From: Acidobacteriota bacterium | GTDB lineage: Bacteria; Acidobacteriota; Vicinamibacteria; Vicinamibacterales; UBA8438 | Length of the DNA: 64,000 nt | Assembly: GCA_011523845.1 (NCBI GenBank) | Contig: WTFV01000018.1 | Span: forward strand, 1-64,000 | Direction of reading: 5' to 3' | Shown: piece by piece, positions 47,206 to 57,164 of the stretch | Position numbering within the stretch: the first letter of the stretch is position 1 | Layout: every line of letters begins with the position of its first letter | Made by a program: the position numbers and the translations under genes | The notes under the pieces: model-generated | What the model was told of the DNA's origin: nothing | The model's database searches: none | What the model saw: only the letters and a program-made list of their open reading frames with translations

Positions 47206-49122
47206 TCAGTCCCTGCCAAAGAATAGCATACCGAGCGGCGGCAGCGTCAGACGCAGGGAGAAGGGACGTCCGTGCGAAGGTGGCCCGCCCGCAACGACGT
47301 GCCCGCCGTTGCCCAGGTCGCCGCCGCCGTAGCACGCCGCGTCGCTGTTGAGCCGCTCACGCCAGCCACCGCCGTGGGGCACTCCGACGCGGTAGTCGTG
47401 CCGCGCAACCGGCGTGAAATTGCAGACGACGACGACGACCGTTTCGCCATCGTACCCGCGGCGCAGGAAGCTCAGTACGCTGCTCGCCCGGTCGTCGCAC
47501 TCGATCCACTCGAAGCCCGCAGGCTCGGAATCCAGCTCGTAGAGCGCCGGCTCGGCGCGATAGTACCGGTGCAGGTCGCGCACCCAGCAGCGCAGCCCGG
47601 CGTGGAGCGGCCGGTCCAGCAGATGCCAGTCGAGACTCTCGGCATGCGTCCACTCCCGCTCCTGCCCGATCTCGGCCCCCATGAAGAGGAGCTGCTTGCC
47701 GGGGTGGCCGACCATCAGGCCGTACAGCAACCGCAGGTTCGCGTGCCTCTGCCACTCGTCCCCCGGCATGCGCGACAGCAGCGAGCCCTTTCCGTGGACG
47801 ACCTCGTCGTGCGAGAGCGGCAGGATGAAGTGTTCGCTGAAGGCATAGACGAGGCTGAAGGTGAGCGAGTCGTGATGGTGCTTGCGGTGGATCGGATCCT
47901 GCGACATGTAGCGCAGCGTGTCGTTCATCCAGCCCATGTTCCACTTGAAGCCGAATCCGAGCCCGCCGGCGTCCGTCGGGCGGGTCACCCCGGACCAGGT
48001 GGTCGATTCCTCGGCCACCATCATGACGCCGGGATGTTCCGCGTAGACGCGCTCGTTCAGGCGCCGCAGGAAATCGACGGCATCCAGGTTCTCGTTTCCG
48101 CCGCGGGCATTCGGAACCCACTCCCCGGCCTCGCGCCCGTAGTCGAGGTAGAGCATCGAGGCGACCGCGTCCACCCGGAGGCCGTCGAGGTGGTAATGCT
48201 CGAACCAGAAGAGCGCGCTGGAGATGAGGAAGTTGCCGACCTCGCGGCGGCCGTAGTTGAAGATCAACGAGCCCCAATGCGGGTGCTCGCCCCGCCGCGC
48301 GTCTTCGTGCTCGTAGAGACACGTGCCGTCGAAGCGGGCCAGGCCGTGCGCGTCCTTCGGAAAGTGCGCGGCCGACCAGTCCACGAGGACGCCGATGCCG
48401 CGCCGATGCAGCGTATCCACCAGCGCCATGAACTCCTGCGGGGTGCCGAAGCGGCTCGTCGGCGCGAAGTAGCCGAGGGTGCCGTAACCCCACGACTCGT
48501 CGAGCGGGTGCTCGGCGACGGGCAACAGCTCCACGTGCGTGAAGCCCAGGTCGGCCACGTGGTCGGCCAGGCGGCCGGCGATGTCCCGATAGGTCAGCCA
48601 GCCGCCGGCGCCGGGAACCCGCATCCAGGAGCCGAGGTGCACCTCGTAGACGGAGATCGGCGCCGCGTGCCCGTTGCGCTCCGCGCGGGTGGTCATCCAC
48701 TCGGCGTCGTCCCACTCGAAGCCCGCCAGATCCCGGACCTGCGACGCGGTGCGGGGCCGAAGCTCTGCCGCGAACGCATAGGGGTCGGCCTTCTGGACGG
48801 CGTGGCCGCCGTCCCGCGGCGTGACCTGATACTTGTAGAGCGCGCCGTTCCGGACCCCCGGGATGAAGGCCTCCCAGATCCCTGCCTCGGTTCGAAGCCG
48901 CATGGGGTGCGCGCCCGGGTCCCAGCCGTTGAAGTCCCCCACGACCGCGACGGAGCGCGCGTTGGGGGCCCAGACCGCAAAGTGGACGCCGCCGGCGCCA
49001 TCCAGTCGTGTCACGTGGGCCCCGAGCTTCTCGTAGCTCCGGTAGTGGGTGCCGCCGGCGAGCAGGTGGAGGTCGTAGTCGGTCAGGAACGGTGAGTCGC
49101 CCGGCTGCGCGCGTGACGGCAT
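47206..49122 (-). CDS. glgB: 1,4-alpha-glucan branching enzyme
   Basis: This GH13 enzyme makes alpha-1,6 branches in glycogen. It is 638 residues: an N-terminal CBM48 domain ([20 protein letters not shown]) then the barrel with [19 protein letters not shown]. The nucleophile segment [32 protein letters not shown] (acid) and [16 protein letters not shown] follow. The residues [20 protein letters not shown] are the usual branching-enzyme loop. It is the last glycogen gene of the locus; no glgA or glgC is present, so synthesis genes must be elsewhere. Confidence 0.96.
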   Translation of the reverse strand: MPSRAQPGDSPFLTDYDLHLLAGGTHYRSYEKLGAHVTRLDGAGGVHFAVWAPNARSVAVVGDFNGWDPGAHPMRLRTEAGIWEAFIPGVRNGALYKYQVTPRDGGHAVQKADPYAFAAELRPRTASQVRDLAGFEWDDAEWMTTRAERNGHAAPISVYEVHLGSWMRVPGAGGWLTYRDIAGRLADHVADLGFTHVELLPVAEHPLDESWGYGTLGYFAPTSRFGTPQEFMALVDTLHRRGIGVLVDWSAAHFPKDAHGLARFDGTCLYEHEDARRGEHPHWGSLIFNYGRREVGNFLISSALFWFEHYHLDGLRVDAVASMLYLDYGREAGEWVPNARGGNENLDAVDFLRRLNERVYAEHPGVMMVAEESTTWSGVTRPTDAGGLGFGFKWNMGWMNDTLRYMSQDPIHRKHHHDSLTFSLVYAFSEHFILPLSHDEVVHGKGSLLSRMPGDEWQRHANLRLLYGLMVGHPGKQLLFMGAEIGQEREWTHAESLDWHLLDRPLHAGLRCWVRDLHRYYRAEPALYELDSEPAGFEWIECDDRASSVLSFLRRGYDGETVVVVVCNFTPVARHDYRVGVPHGGGWRERLNSDAACYGGGDLGNGGHVVAGGPPSHGRPFSLRLTLPPLGMLFFGRD

Positions 49123-49254
49123 CCGATCAGCTTACAGTCCGCGGCGGAACGCCGCGGCGGAACGCCGCGCAGTAGCGAGGGCGTCGAGACGCCGGGCGAC
49201 AAGGCGCGACCAGGGAGCAGATGGGCACGCCGGTCGCTGGCGCGCCAGGGATCG

Positions 49255-50325
49255 CTAGGAGCCCAAATGCTCCCGCAGGAACGCCAGCGTGCGCGGCCAC
49301 GCGTCCTCGGTCGCCCGCCGGTTGGCGGCCAGTCCTTCCTGGGCCTTCAGGAACACGGTCGCTCCCTCGTAGACGATCGCCTCGTAGGACCTGCCGGCAG
49401 CCGCCATCGCCTCGGTAGCCCGGGGGACGGTCGCCGCGGTCGGAAGGTCGCCCCCGTACAGGCCGAGCACCGGCGCCCCGATTCGTGCGTAGTCGGACTC
49501 GTTCCCGGGCGTGGCGCCGTAGAAGACGACCACGGCATCCAGCGCGGGCTGCTCTACCGCGTAGGCGAAGCTTGCGGCGCCGCCCCAACTGAATCCGACG
49601 ACGCCGACTCGTCCCTCGGCGACCGGCAGGCCGAGCGCCCACGTCCGGACCGCGTCGAGCCGCCTCGTGCGCTCCCGTGCGCCGATTGCGTTGACGGTGG
49701 GAACGATCCGCATCCCATCGATGAAGAAACGGCCATCGCCGCCGCCAGGAGCCATGCCCTTCAGCAGATCCGGGGCGACCGCGACGAATCCCTCGGCCGC
49801 GAATGCGTCGGCGACGCTCCGAACCCAATCGGAGAGCCCGTAGAGATCGTGCACGACCATTACGACCGGCGCGCGGGACTGCTCGGGGTACGCCACCCAG
49901 GTCGGGACGCGCATCGCGCTGCCCGGCATCTCGACGTCGACGAGCTCGGCGCGCCGCGGCGATGCCTCGAGGTCGCCCCGCGAGGTCGCCCCGCTCGGTG
50001 GCAGACCCGCAGCGGAGGCAGGAAGGGGCCCCTTTCCACGGGCGACGACACCCACTACCGCCAACAGGGCGCCCACCTGGAGTGCGGCGACAGCGACGAG
50101 GACGAGTGGGACGGCTCTCCTCGCCTGCCCCTCTCGTCTCGTCGCGTACGTCGGTTCCGGTCTCGTCAACCGCATCGCCACACCTCCTCGAACGATACTG
50201 CCGATGTCACGCCAGCGGAGATCGATGTCGTCGAGCAGCGCGTCCAGCTCCGCTCCGTACCGCTTGCGCCACCATCGCGGATACAGCCGGGTCGCCCACC
50301 GGACCAGCCGTCTCGCGCACGTCAT
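49255..50325 (-). CDS. Membrane-anchored dienelactone-hydrolase-like protein
   Basis: This 356-residue protein has an N-terminal ~50-residue segment (LVRWATRLYPRWWRKRYGAE; LDALLDDIDLRWRDIG) like the prefix found before PadR-linked permeases. One membrane helix (VPLVLVAVAALQVGALLAVV) then leads to an alpha/beta-hydrolase domain. The nucleophile elbow is GFSWGGA, so Cys of classical dienelactone hydrolase is Ser. The usual GAGHGF near the end is replaced by GATVFLK, so the catalytic His is missing at its normal place. It may be a binding or altered-activity protein. It overlaps padR by ATGA. Confidence 0.82.
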   Translation of the reverse strand: MTCARRLVRWATRLYPRWWRKRYGAELDALLDDIDLRWRDIGSIVRGGVAMRLTRPEPTYATRREGQARRAVPLVLVAVAALQVGALLAVVGVVARGKGPLPASAAGLPPSGATSRGDLEASPRRAELVDVEMPGSAMRVPTWVAYPEQSRAPVVMVVHDLYGLSDWVRSVADAFAAEGFVAVAPDLLKGMAPGGGDGRFFIDGMRIVPTVNAIGARERTRRLDAVRTWALGLPVAEGRVGVVGFSWGGAASFAYAVEQPALDAVVVFYGATPGNESDYARIGAPVLGLYGGDLPTAATVPRATEAMAAAGRSYEAIVYEGATVFLKAQEGLAANRRATEDAWPRTLAFLREHLGS

Positions 50326-50609
50326 GACACCCCCTCGCGCCGTGCTGCGGCTCGCCGCACGCGGTCCAGCAGACTCAGCCGCTCGCGGAGGTGCTGCCGT
50401 CCCGCCGGTGTCAGCCGGTACGGCTGGCGGCGCGCGGCGGGTCCCGCCGGCTCGATCAGGCCTCGCTGCTCCGCTCGCGTGATGGCGCCATAGAGGGTGC
50501 CCGCGCCCAGCCGGACGCCGGCGAAGACTTCGATGTCGGTCATCATCGCGTAGCCGTGCTTCGGGCCGGCAGCGAGGCTGGCGAGCAGGAGGAGTGTCGG
50601 ATCGAGCAT
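50322..50609 (-). CDS. PadR-family transcriptional regulator
   Basis: This 95-residue winged-helix protein (MLDPTLLLLASLAAGPKHGY; GTLYGAITRAEQRGLIEPAG) has the short PadR form with a C-terminal helix (PAGRQHLRERLSLLDRVRR). It is translationally coupled to the hydrolase-like gene through ATGA. PadR proteins usually repress their own operon until a ligand binds. A candidate operator stands directly before its start. Confidence 0.9.
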   Translation of the reverse strand: MLDPTLLLLASLAAGPKHGYAMMTDIEVFAGVRLGAGTLYGAITRAEQRGLIEPAGPAARRQPYRLTPAGRQHLRERLSLLDRVRRAAARREGVS

Positions 50610-50613
50610 CGTT

Positions 50614-50656
50614 ATTACGTTATACGTAGTATCGCACGACGTAATATGCGTGTCAA
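50614..50656 (-). promoter_or_regulatory. Promoter and palindromic operator of padR
   Basis: On the minus strand TTGACA (50656-50651) and GATACT (50633-50628) are 17 bases apart. ATTACGT (50614-50620) and ACGTAAT (50639-50645) form a 7-base perfect inverted repeat around the -10 region, with a smaller ACGT-TAT-ACGT palindrome at 50617-50627. The layout is typical of autorepression. Transcription would begin ~12 bases before the padR ATG. Confidence 0.7.
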
Positions 50657-50876
50657 GCGGACCGGGGCATCCGCGAGCGTGGCGCTCCCGACCGCCGGAG
50701 ATGGAGCCGTCAGCGACACGTCAGCGGCCACGGTGCCTGTCGAGAAACCGGATCAGAGGCTCGGCGGACGGCCTGACGCTCGAGGTGTGGCTGGCAAGTC
50801 TCAACGCCATTCCTGTCTCAACCTCCCAGGACACCGACGAAACCGTGCGTACAACGACTCCCAGCGACACGTCGGC

Positions 50877-51500
50877 TCAGCGTTCCCCGGCGAACGCCAC
50901 GCCCGTGCCGGCGATGACCAGCATTCCGCCGCAGAGGCGGTTCGTCAGTTTCCGGAACCTCACCTGGCGAGTCAGCGCCGCAGCTCGTGCGGCCGTGTAG
51001 CCATACCCTGCCAGCACGACGAACTCGATGGCGACGGAAGTCACACCCAGTATCAGCACCTGCGGCCAGACGGCGCGGCTCGCGTCCATGAATTGCGGGA
51101 GCAGGGCGACGAAGAAGACCAGCGCCTTGGGGTTCGCCGCCTGCAACGCGAATCCGCGGGTCAGCGCTCTCAGCGAGGCCCGGTCTTCGTGTGCGCGCTC
51201 CGGCCGAAGCGCGAGTCCCGCTCCCCGTACGGTCTGCACGCCAAGATAGACGAGGTAGAGGGCTCCCAGGTACTTGATGAGCGTGAAGACCTCGTGGGAA
51301 GCGAGCAGAACCGCTCCGAGACCCAGCGCGGAAAGGGCAAAGTAGCACGCGTTCCCGGACAGGACGCCGGCGCTCGCCCACAGCGACGCGCGCCCGCCGC
51401 ACGCAAGGCCGTACGACAGCACGAACAGCACCGCCGGACCGGGCGTGAGGCACAGCGCGGCCTCGGTGCCGGCGAACAGAAGCCACGTGTTCAAGCTCAT
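50877..51500 (-). CDS. LysE/RhtB-family amino-acid exporter
   Basis: This 207-residue inner-membrane protein has the family's six hydrophobic segments. The signature near the start is CLTPGPAVLFVLSYGLACGG, the second block is TLIKYLGALYLVYLGVQ, and the third GFALQAANPKALVFFVALLPQF. It would export amino acids or related solutes; the substrate is unknown. Bases 50657-50876 upstream of its end carry no gene. Confidence 0.9.
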   Translation of the reverse strand: MSLNTWLLFAGTEAALCLTPGPAVLFVLSYGLACGGRASLWASAGVLSGNACYFALSALGLGAVLLASHEVFTLIKYLGALYLVYLGVQTVRGAGLALRPERAHEDRASLRALTRGFALQAANPKALVFFVALLPQFMDASRAVWPQVLILGVTSVAIEFVVLAGYGYTAARAAALTRQVRFRKLTNRLCGGMLVIAGTGVAFAGER

Positions 51501-51549
51501 TCACTCACGCTCCGCGACCATGAACGAGGCATGGACGGTGACCGGCGAG

Positions 51550-51939
51550 TCACTCCGCGGCCTCATCGGGACCGAGAATCGACACTCCGCACGGCGCGGT
51601 GAAGTCATTCGGCGGGAGATTGCCGGTGTTTACGGTACCGACCGGCTCGAAACACAGCACGTACGCATCCTCCGCGGCGGAAGTGCGGTGCTCGACGCCG
51701 CGGGGAACCAGCACGCACTCTCCATCCTTCATGTCTATGCGCCGGTCGCGGAACTCCACCGAGAACTGCCCCTTCCAGACCAGGAAGAACTCGTCGGCAT
51801 CATCGTGACGATGCCAGGGAAAGACGCCCTTCGCCCGCACGAGCTTCACTTCCTGCCCGTTGAGCGTGGCGATGACACGCGGACTCCACGTTTCGTCGAG
51901 ACGATTGCAGCTCTCCTCCACGCTGATCTTCGTCGTCAT
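51550..51939 (-). CDS. Cupin-fold protein
   Basis: This 129-residue single-domain cupin has metal-binding motif 1 in FPWHRHDDADEFFLVWKG (HxH, Glu) and motif 2 in GECVLVPRGVEHRTSA (His). Small cupins of this type bind a metal and may act as isomerases or sensors. The ATG at 51939 is preferred over the longer frame because it starts the family pattern (MTTKISVEESCNRLDETW). Confidence 0.88.
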   Translation of the reverse strand: MTTKISVEESCNRLDETWSPRVIATLNGQEVKLVRAKGVFPWHRHDDADEFFLVWKGQFSVEFRDRRIDMKDGECVLVPRGVEHRTSAAEDAYVLCFEPVGTVNTGNLPPNDFTAPCGVSILGPDEAAE

Positions 51940-51976
51940 GCCGCCCTCCGTCCCAGGGTACCTGAGCATGGCCCGG

Positions 51977-52870
51977 TCAATCGGCCGCCAACATCTCGAC
52001 ACGACGGAAGATCCGCCGATGCCGCGGCTCGCCGCAGTCCGTCAGCTCGATGTCCGCGCAGTCACGGACCACGGTCTCGACAGGGTTGACCATCGTGGCG
52101 CGCAGTATCCGGCCGGACTCAAGGCTGATGCTCAACTCGACATCGAATGTCTCCTGGCCGACGGCGGCGACGTATCTGTCGCCGTCGCGCCTGACCTGTA
52201 CCCAGTTGTTGGGCGTGTCGGCCACCGGTGCGTGCATCCATGCCGCGGGAACGTGAATGGCGGGCTCCTCCGGTACGACGTGCTTCACGAGCAGACCGGC
52301 GACACCGTTCAACCGATCGATGTCCGCCAGCGTAACGTCGAAATCGATGGCGCCTTCACCGACCAGCACCACGGTTCCATCGGCCCAGGAGTTCGGTACG
52401 TCCCTGCGCACCGGGAACCGATCCCCGGGCGCGCGCAACTGCCCCGCGTGCATCGCGAGGAACAGGTCGGCGTAGAACGTCAGCAAATCCGTCACGGGCC
52501 CTGTCAGGCCGGGCTGCAGACCTGACAAATCGGGGAACACGAACGGCGCATCTCCGTTCAAGGTCACCACCTGCCTGAACTCCCGGCTCGCCAGCGTCAA
52601 TTGTCGCGGCACGCCGTCGATCACGAGGTCCGACCAGGCGTACTCCTCGACGAACCGGCCCGCGGCGTCCCGCGAGACGGTCGCCGTCAGTTTCACTTCG
52701 TAGGCGCCGTTGTTGTTGCGTGCCGTCATGAGATAGCCGAAACTCTCGCCTTCCCGATAACGGCGTACCAGCAGGGGATCGGTTCCGGGCTCCTGCGCCG
52801 CCGACAGTGGCGCCCAGATGCACAACACAGCGACAACGACCGACACTGTTACCGCCCATCGTCCGGTCAT
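51977..52870 (-). CDS. Secreted protein next to a permease, unknown
   Basis: This 297-residue protein has a signal peptide (WAVTVSVVVAVLCIWAPLSA, cleaved at AQ-EP) and a beta-rich body with no family I recognise. Segments include REGESFGYLMTARNNNGAYE and GDRYVAAVGQETFDVELSIS. The ~52-base gap to the upstream permease on the same strand suggests a two-gene operon. The overall pattern (beta strands, GE-x-LLG) is like a periplasmic substrate-associated protein, but no function is assigned. Confidence 0.75.
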   Translation of the reverse strand: MTGRWAVTVSVVVAVLCIWAPLSAAQEPGTDPLLVRRYREGESFGYLMTARNNNGAYEVKLTATVSRDAAGRFVEEYAWSDLVIDGVPRQLTLASREFRQVVTLNGDAPFVFPDLSGLQPGLTGPVTDLLTFYADLFLAMHAGQLRAPGDRFPVRRDVPNSWADGTVVLVGEGAIDFDVTLADIDRLNGVAGLLVKHVVPEEPAIHVPAAWMHAPVADTPNNWVQVRRDGDRYVAAVGQETFDVELSISLESGRILRATMVNPVETVVRDCADIELTDCGEPRHRRIFRRVEMLAAD

Positions 52871-52922
52871 TGCGATTCGCTCACCCGAGGTAGTGACGCT
52901 GAGTCGTCCCGGCTCGTGCCGG

Positions 52923-55364
52923 TCAGGCGCTGATTCGGAACGTTTCCGAGGGTTCGGTGGACGCCGCGCGCCGGGCGGGGACCCAGCACGCCGCACCGAC
53001 GAGCACGGCAAGTCCGCCGGACACCGTCACCAGCGTAAGCGGGTCGAGCGGGTCGATACCGAACAACACCGGCGCGAGAGCGCGTGTTCCGAGAGCGCTC
53101 CCGGCGAGACCGGCGACGCCGCCGAGGGCCGCCAGACGCAATCCGCGGCCGGCGACAAGGCGCCGCAGCGCGTGCGGGCTGGCTCCCAGCGCCGAGCGGA
53201 TCGCCATCTCCGCGCACCGCTGCCGCGCGTCGAACGACACCGTGCCGTATAGCCCCACGGCAATCAGCACCAGCGTCACCAGGCCGTACGCGATCGAGAC
53301 CTGCACGGCGAGGCGCGGGCGCGCGAGCTCCGCGCCGAGCAGCTCGTCCATCGGCGTGAGCGTTTGAATCGCCACCGACGGGTCGATGGTCTGGATCGTG
53401 TCACGAAGGCTGCCGGCCAGCGCGGGCCGCGGGTTCCCGGTTCGTACCGCCAGGTAGCCGGCAAGAAACACGAACGACTGGGGCGCGGGATAGTACACGG
53501 TCATCCAGTTGTTCGTGAGTTCCCGGTATCGCAGATCGGCGGCCACGCCAACCACCGTGGTCCAGTCGAAACGGGGGCTGATCCGGACCCGTTTGCCGAT
53601 CGGATCCTCTCCCGGCCAGTAGCGGCCCGCGGCGCTCTCGCTCACGATCGCCACACGTTGACTGTCGGCCGTGTCGGTGGGCGCGAAGCCGCGCCCGCGC
53701 ACGATCGGGATGCCCATGGTCTCGAAGTAGCCTGGCGTCACGATGTCCCAACTCGCCCACTCGTTGGTCGACGACTCGTCCGGCGTCTGGCCGTCGAACT
53801 GAAACGGCGAGCTCACGCCGGTCGCCGCCGTCCCCGGCGGTAGATGAAACGGCGCCGCCGAGACGACGCCGGGAAGCCCTTCGACCGCGGCGACCACGCG
53901 GTCGTAGAACGCCCTGACCCGGTCGGGCGTGTCGTAGCGCGAGGGCAGCACCACGCGGGTGGTCATCACGCCGTCCGCGCGCAGCCCGCGGTCGATCGAC
54001 TGGAGCTGCCACAGCGAACGGGTCAGCAGTCCGGCAGAGACGAGCACGACCACCGCGAACGCGACCTGCGCGGCGGCCATCATCCGGAGCCGGCGGCCCG
54101 CGCCGCGGGACGATGCAGCCGAGCGGTGCGCGAGGAAGCCGGTGAGTTTCTCCAATCTCGTCCGCCAGGCCGGCGCCGTACCGAAGCCGAGGACCCACAC
54201 CCCCAGCGTGCCGATGAGGAACGCCATGACCTGGGGACTCAACGACACCTGGTCGATCCGTGGCACGCCCACCGGGTCGGCGGCCAGGGTGAGCGCGAGC
54301 AGTCCTCGGGTCAGGAACGACGCGCCGGCCAGGCCGAGGACGCCAAGCACCGCCGCCTCGACCAGAGTCTGCCGGAACAGGTGTCCGCGAGTCGCGCCCA
54401 ACGCGGTCCGCACGGCCATTTCGACGCGCCGTGATTCGGCCTGCATCAGCAACAGCGTCGCGACGTTGGCGCCAGCGACCAGAAAGACCAGTGCAGCGCC
54501 GGCAAGCAGAAACATCACGGTAGGCCGGACAGAACCGATGACCGTGTCGGCCAGAGGAGTCACGACGATCGGTTTGCGCGGGTAGTCCTCCGGATACGCG
54601 GCGCTCAGACGTCCGTGAATGACGGCGAGCTCGGACCGCGCCCGGCCAATCGTAACGCCCGGCGCCAGTCGTCCCACCACGTGGAACTGCCGATACCGCG
54701 GGCTGTCGAGGGTCATGCCGTCGGGCCGCGTCTCGTCGCCGCGGGTGAACGCGGGAACCAGGGGGACCCAAACGTCGGCGTGGAGCGGGTAGGCCGCGCC
54801 CGGTTGCAGCACCCCGACAATCGTGAACGGCTCGCCGCCGGGATAACGCACGCGCTGCCCGACGTAATCCGGGTCACCGCCGGCGCGTCGCCAGAATCGG
54901 TAGCTGACGACGGCCACGTTGGCGGCGCCCGCGACGTCGTCGCCGGCCTCGAGGAGGCGCCCGTAGGCCGGCGTGGCGCCGACGACGTCCAGCAGCTCGG
55001 CTGAGGCCGACACCACGTTGGCCGTGATCGGCTCGTCATCGACCAGCATGGTGGTCGTCGAGCCGTCGGCGTAGTTGATGGCGGCGAGTGCATCGAAGGC
55101 GGCCGTTTTGTCCTTCCAGATCAGGTACTCGGGATACGAGATCGGAAAGAGGATTCCGCCGCCCCGGTCGACGTCGTTCTTCCAGATCCGGACCAGACGA
55201 GAGTCGTCGTCACCAATCGGCTGCAGAATCACCGAATCCGTGACCGCGAAGAGAACCGTGACGGACGCGAGGCCGAGGCTCAGCGTCAGGACGGCGACGG
55301 TCCAGACGAGTGGCCGGCGGGTGAGACCCCGAAGTGCGAAGCGAAAATCCCGCACGAGATCCAT
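52923..55364 (-). CDS. FtsX/MacB-type permease (ADOP family)
   Basis: This 813-residue membrane protein contains two copies of the FtsX-like unit, as in acidobacterial duplicated orphan permeases. A first membrane helix (PLVWTVAVLTLSLGLASVTV) and a large periplasmic domain (MacB-PCD; VNAVISASAELL-like) are followed by LAGAALVFLVAGANVATLLL, a further MacB-PCD repeat and a closing GLVTLVLIAVGLYGTVSFDA set. No ATPase gene is adjacent. This copy lacks the ~80-residue cytoplasmic prefix that the second permease has. The ATG at 55364 decides the start; the upstream frame is not protein-like. Confidence 0.9.
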   Translation of the reverse strand: MDLVRDFRFALRGLTRRPLVWTVAVLTLSLGLASVTVLFAVTDSVILQPIGDDDSRLVRIWKNDVDRGGGILFPISYPEYLIWKDKTAAFDALAAINYADGSTTTMLVDDEPITANVVSASAELLDVVGATPAYGRLLEAGDDVAGAANVAVVSYRFWRRAGGDPDYVGQRVRYPGGEPFTIVGVLQPGAAYPLHADVWVPLVPAFTRGDETRPDGMTLDSPRYRQFHVVGRLAPGVTIGRARSELAVIHGRLSAAYPEDYPRKPIVVTPLADTVIGSVRPTVMFLLAGAALVFLVAGANVATLLLMQAESRRVEMAVRTALGATRGHLFRQTLVEAAVLGVLGLAGASFLTRGLLALTLAADPVGVPRIDQVSLSPQVMAFLIGTLGVWVLGFGTAPAWRTRLEKLTGFLAHRSAASSRGAGRRLRMMAAAQVAFAVVVLVSAGLLTRSLWQLQSIDRGLRADGVMTTRVVLPSRYDTPDRVRAFYDRVVAAVEGLPGVVSAAPFHLPPGTAATGVSSPFQFDGQTPDESSTNEWASWDIVTPGYFETMGIPIVRGRGFAPTDTADSQRVAIVSESAAGRYWPGEDPIGKRVRISPRFDWTTVVGVAADLRYRELTNNWMTVYYPAPQSFVFLAGYLAVRTGNPRPALAGSLRDTIQTIDPSVAIQTLTPMDELLGAELARPRLAVQVSIAYGLVTLVLIAVGLYGTVSFDARQRCAEMAIRSALGASPHALRRLVAGRGLRLAALGGVAGLAGSALGTRALAPVLFGIDPLDPLTLVTVSGGLAVLVGAACWVPARRAASTEPSETFRISA

Positions 55365-55555
55365 ACGCTCTCCGATCCCATCATATCTGCCGTCAGGGTC
55401 GCGGTGAGCGTTGTTTGACGTCAGGGGGGTCGCCAGCGTAGGTTCACGAGGAACTGATTCCTCAACGACACGAACGCGGTGGGTCGAATCGGTTGGGCGC
55501 TGGCCAAGGCCTGGAGGGGCGCCCACTGTGGCGACGAGAGACTGCGAGGTCGACC

Positions 55556-56407
55556 ATGCACCTGTACCGTGCGCCACCTGCGCGGTTGCGCCCCTTCGTG
55601 TCGGTGGTGTGGGCGACCGACGGTGCGAGTCGCGCGCGGCGACTCGGCGCCCGGGAACGAGCCCTGCCGACGGGCGCCATGCACTTGGCCATGCGTCTGT
55701 CGGAGCACCCCGTGCGAGTCTTCGACGGTCCGGCAGCGCGGGAAGCGCGCGTCGTCGCACACGCGGTGGTTGCCGGGGCTCGCACGGCGCCGTATGTCCG
55801 AGATATCCCCGGACCCGTCCGTTCGGTGGGCGCCCAACTTCGGCCGGGCGCGTGCGAACTGCTGTTCGGCGTGCCGGCCGGTGAACTGGCCGAGCGGCAC
55901 ACCGCGCTGGAAGACCTTTGGGGCGCGGCCGCTGTCGCGTTGCGAGATCGACTCCACGAATCCGGAACGCTCGACCAGCAGCTCGCGCTCTTCGAGTCCG
56001 CTTTCGCGGCGCGGTTGCCTCGGGTGCGCGGCTTGCATCCCGCGGTGGCCCAGGCGCTCGACTGGTTCAATCGGCGCTCGGACATCGCCGAGGTCGTGCG
56101 GCAGACCGGGTACAGCCATCGGTACTTCATTGCGCTGTTCCGCGACGCGGTCGGACTCACCCCCAAACGCTACTGCGGCATTCGCCGCTTCCGGCGTGCG
56201 CTTGCACGGCTGGTTGCGAACCCGAGTGTCGCCTTGTCGGCGGCGGCCGTGGACGAAGGCTACAGCGACCAAGCACACTTCACGCGTGAGTTTCGGCGGT
56301 TCGCCGGCATGCCCCCCGGCGCCTACCGTCGCGCCGTCGCCGACACGGCGTCCGCCGATCGTTGGCGGCGAGCGCATCATCTGCCGATCCCTGGCGGCGA
56401 ACGCTGA
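55556..56407 (+). CDS. AraC-family transcriptional regulator
   Basis: This 283-residue regulator has an N-terminal sensor domain (MHLYRAPPARLRPFVSVVWA; MHLAMRLSEHPVRVFDG) of the type found before AraC helix-turn-helix modules. The C-terminal ~100 residues carry VVRQTGYSHRYFIALFRDAV and AAVDEGYSDQAHFTREFRRF, the two HTH helices of AraC. It is divergent from the permease. The ATG at 55556 fits the family start. Confidence 0.9.
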   Translation: MHLYRAPPARLRPFVSVVWATDGASRARRLGARERALPTGAMHLAMRLSEHPVRVFDGPAAREARVVAHAVVAGARTAPYVRDIPGPVRSVGAQLRPGACELLFGVPAGELAERHTALEDLWGAAAVALRDRLHESGTLDQQLALFESAFAARLPRVRGLHPAVAQALDWFNRRSDIAEVVRQTGYSHRYFIALFRDAVGLTPKRYCGIRRFRRALARLVANPSVALSAAAVDEGYSDQAHFTREFRRFAGMPPGAYRRAVADTASADRWRRAHHLPIPGGER

Positions 56408-56620
56408 CGGTCGACGACTTGCGCGAGGTCGATTCCGTTCAAGAACCCGCGCGTCCGCCCGCGATAGAGTCGCTGCATCATCCGCTCGACCCGCGACGCG
56501 GAGCGGTTCAGCGGCCAACAGGTGTCGGCGGCGGCGGCGGGGAACCAAGTTTCTCACGCGCATCCCGACGCGGCAGCGACACAGAGGGTAAGGGCGGTGC
56601 CATCGGAGAAGGAGGCAGGC

Positions 56621-57067
56621 ATGAAGATTCATGAGCTGTTCGCATATCTGCACGTCAAGGACGCAGCGAAGGCAATCGATTTCTATACGACCGTACTCGG
56701 CGCCACGGAGAAGTTCAGGCTGACCGGGCCGGGAGGCCGCATCGGGCACGCCGAGCTGGACTTCGGATGCACGACGTTGATGCTGGCGGACGAGTTCCCC
56801 GAGTACGGCATCAACGGCCCGGCGGCGTACGGCGGCACGACGGTGACCGTCCATCTCCATGTCGACGATGCCGACGCCGTGATCAAACGGGCCGCCGAAG
56901 CAGGCGCGACGGTGGAGAAGGAGCCGTCGGACCAGTTCTCGGGGAACGGTCCGGCGTCTTTCGCGATCCTTTCGGCCATCGTTGGAAACATCGGCCACAG
57001 CATCGAAGAGGTGTCGCCGGAAGAGATGCAGCGGCGCTACGACGCTGCGACGACGACGGATCAGTAG
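56621..57067 (+). CDS. VOC-family protein with compensating frameshifts
   Basis: This 148-residue vicinal-oxygen-chelate protein (glyoxalase/bleomycin-resistance fold) follows a GGAGG site: MKIHELFAYLHVKDAAKAID, FGCTTLMLADEFPEY, TVTVHLHVDDADAVIKRA. After DQF the frame gives SGNGPASFAILSAIVGN, which is foreign to the family. Reading the next frame there gives GERSGVFRDPFGHRW, the expected motif. A deletion near 56939 and an insertion near 56991 thus cancel out, scrambling ~17 residues including the DPFGHRW metal/structural motif. The function is doubtful unless these are sequence errors. Confidence 0.82.
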   Translation: MKIHELFAYLHVKDAAKAIDFYTTVLGATEKFRLTGPGGRIGHAELDFGCTTLMLADEFPEYGINGPAAYGGTTVTVHLHVDDADAVIKRAAEAGATVEKEPSDQFSGNGPASFAILSAIVGNIGHSIEEVSPEEMQRRYDAATTTDQ

Positions 57068-57164
57068 TGTCTCGACTTTCACAGCGCCTCGACCTACTAG
57101 ACGTCCGCGCGCGTCCCGAGAAAGCCCGTGGTGGCAAGTTGTCCCTTTCGCGAGCCGGATACTT

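Noticed and set aside
46950..47219. A small gene on the minus strand upstream of the DUF2934 gene
   Set aside because: It starts inside glgB, has a low-complexity composition and no ribosome-binding site.
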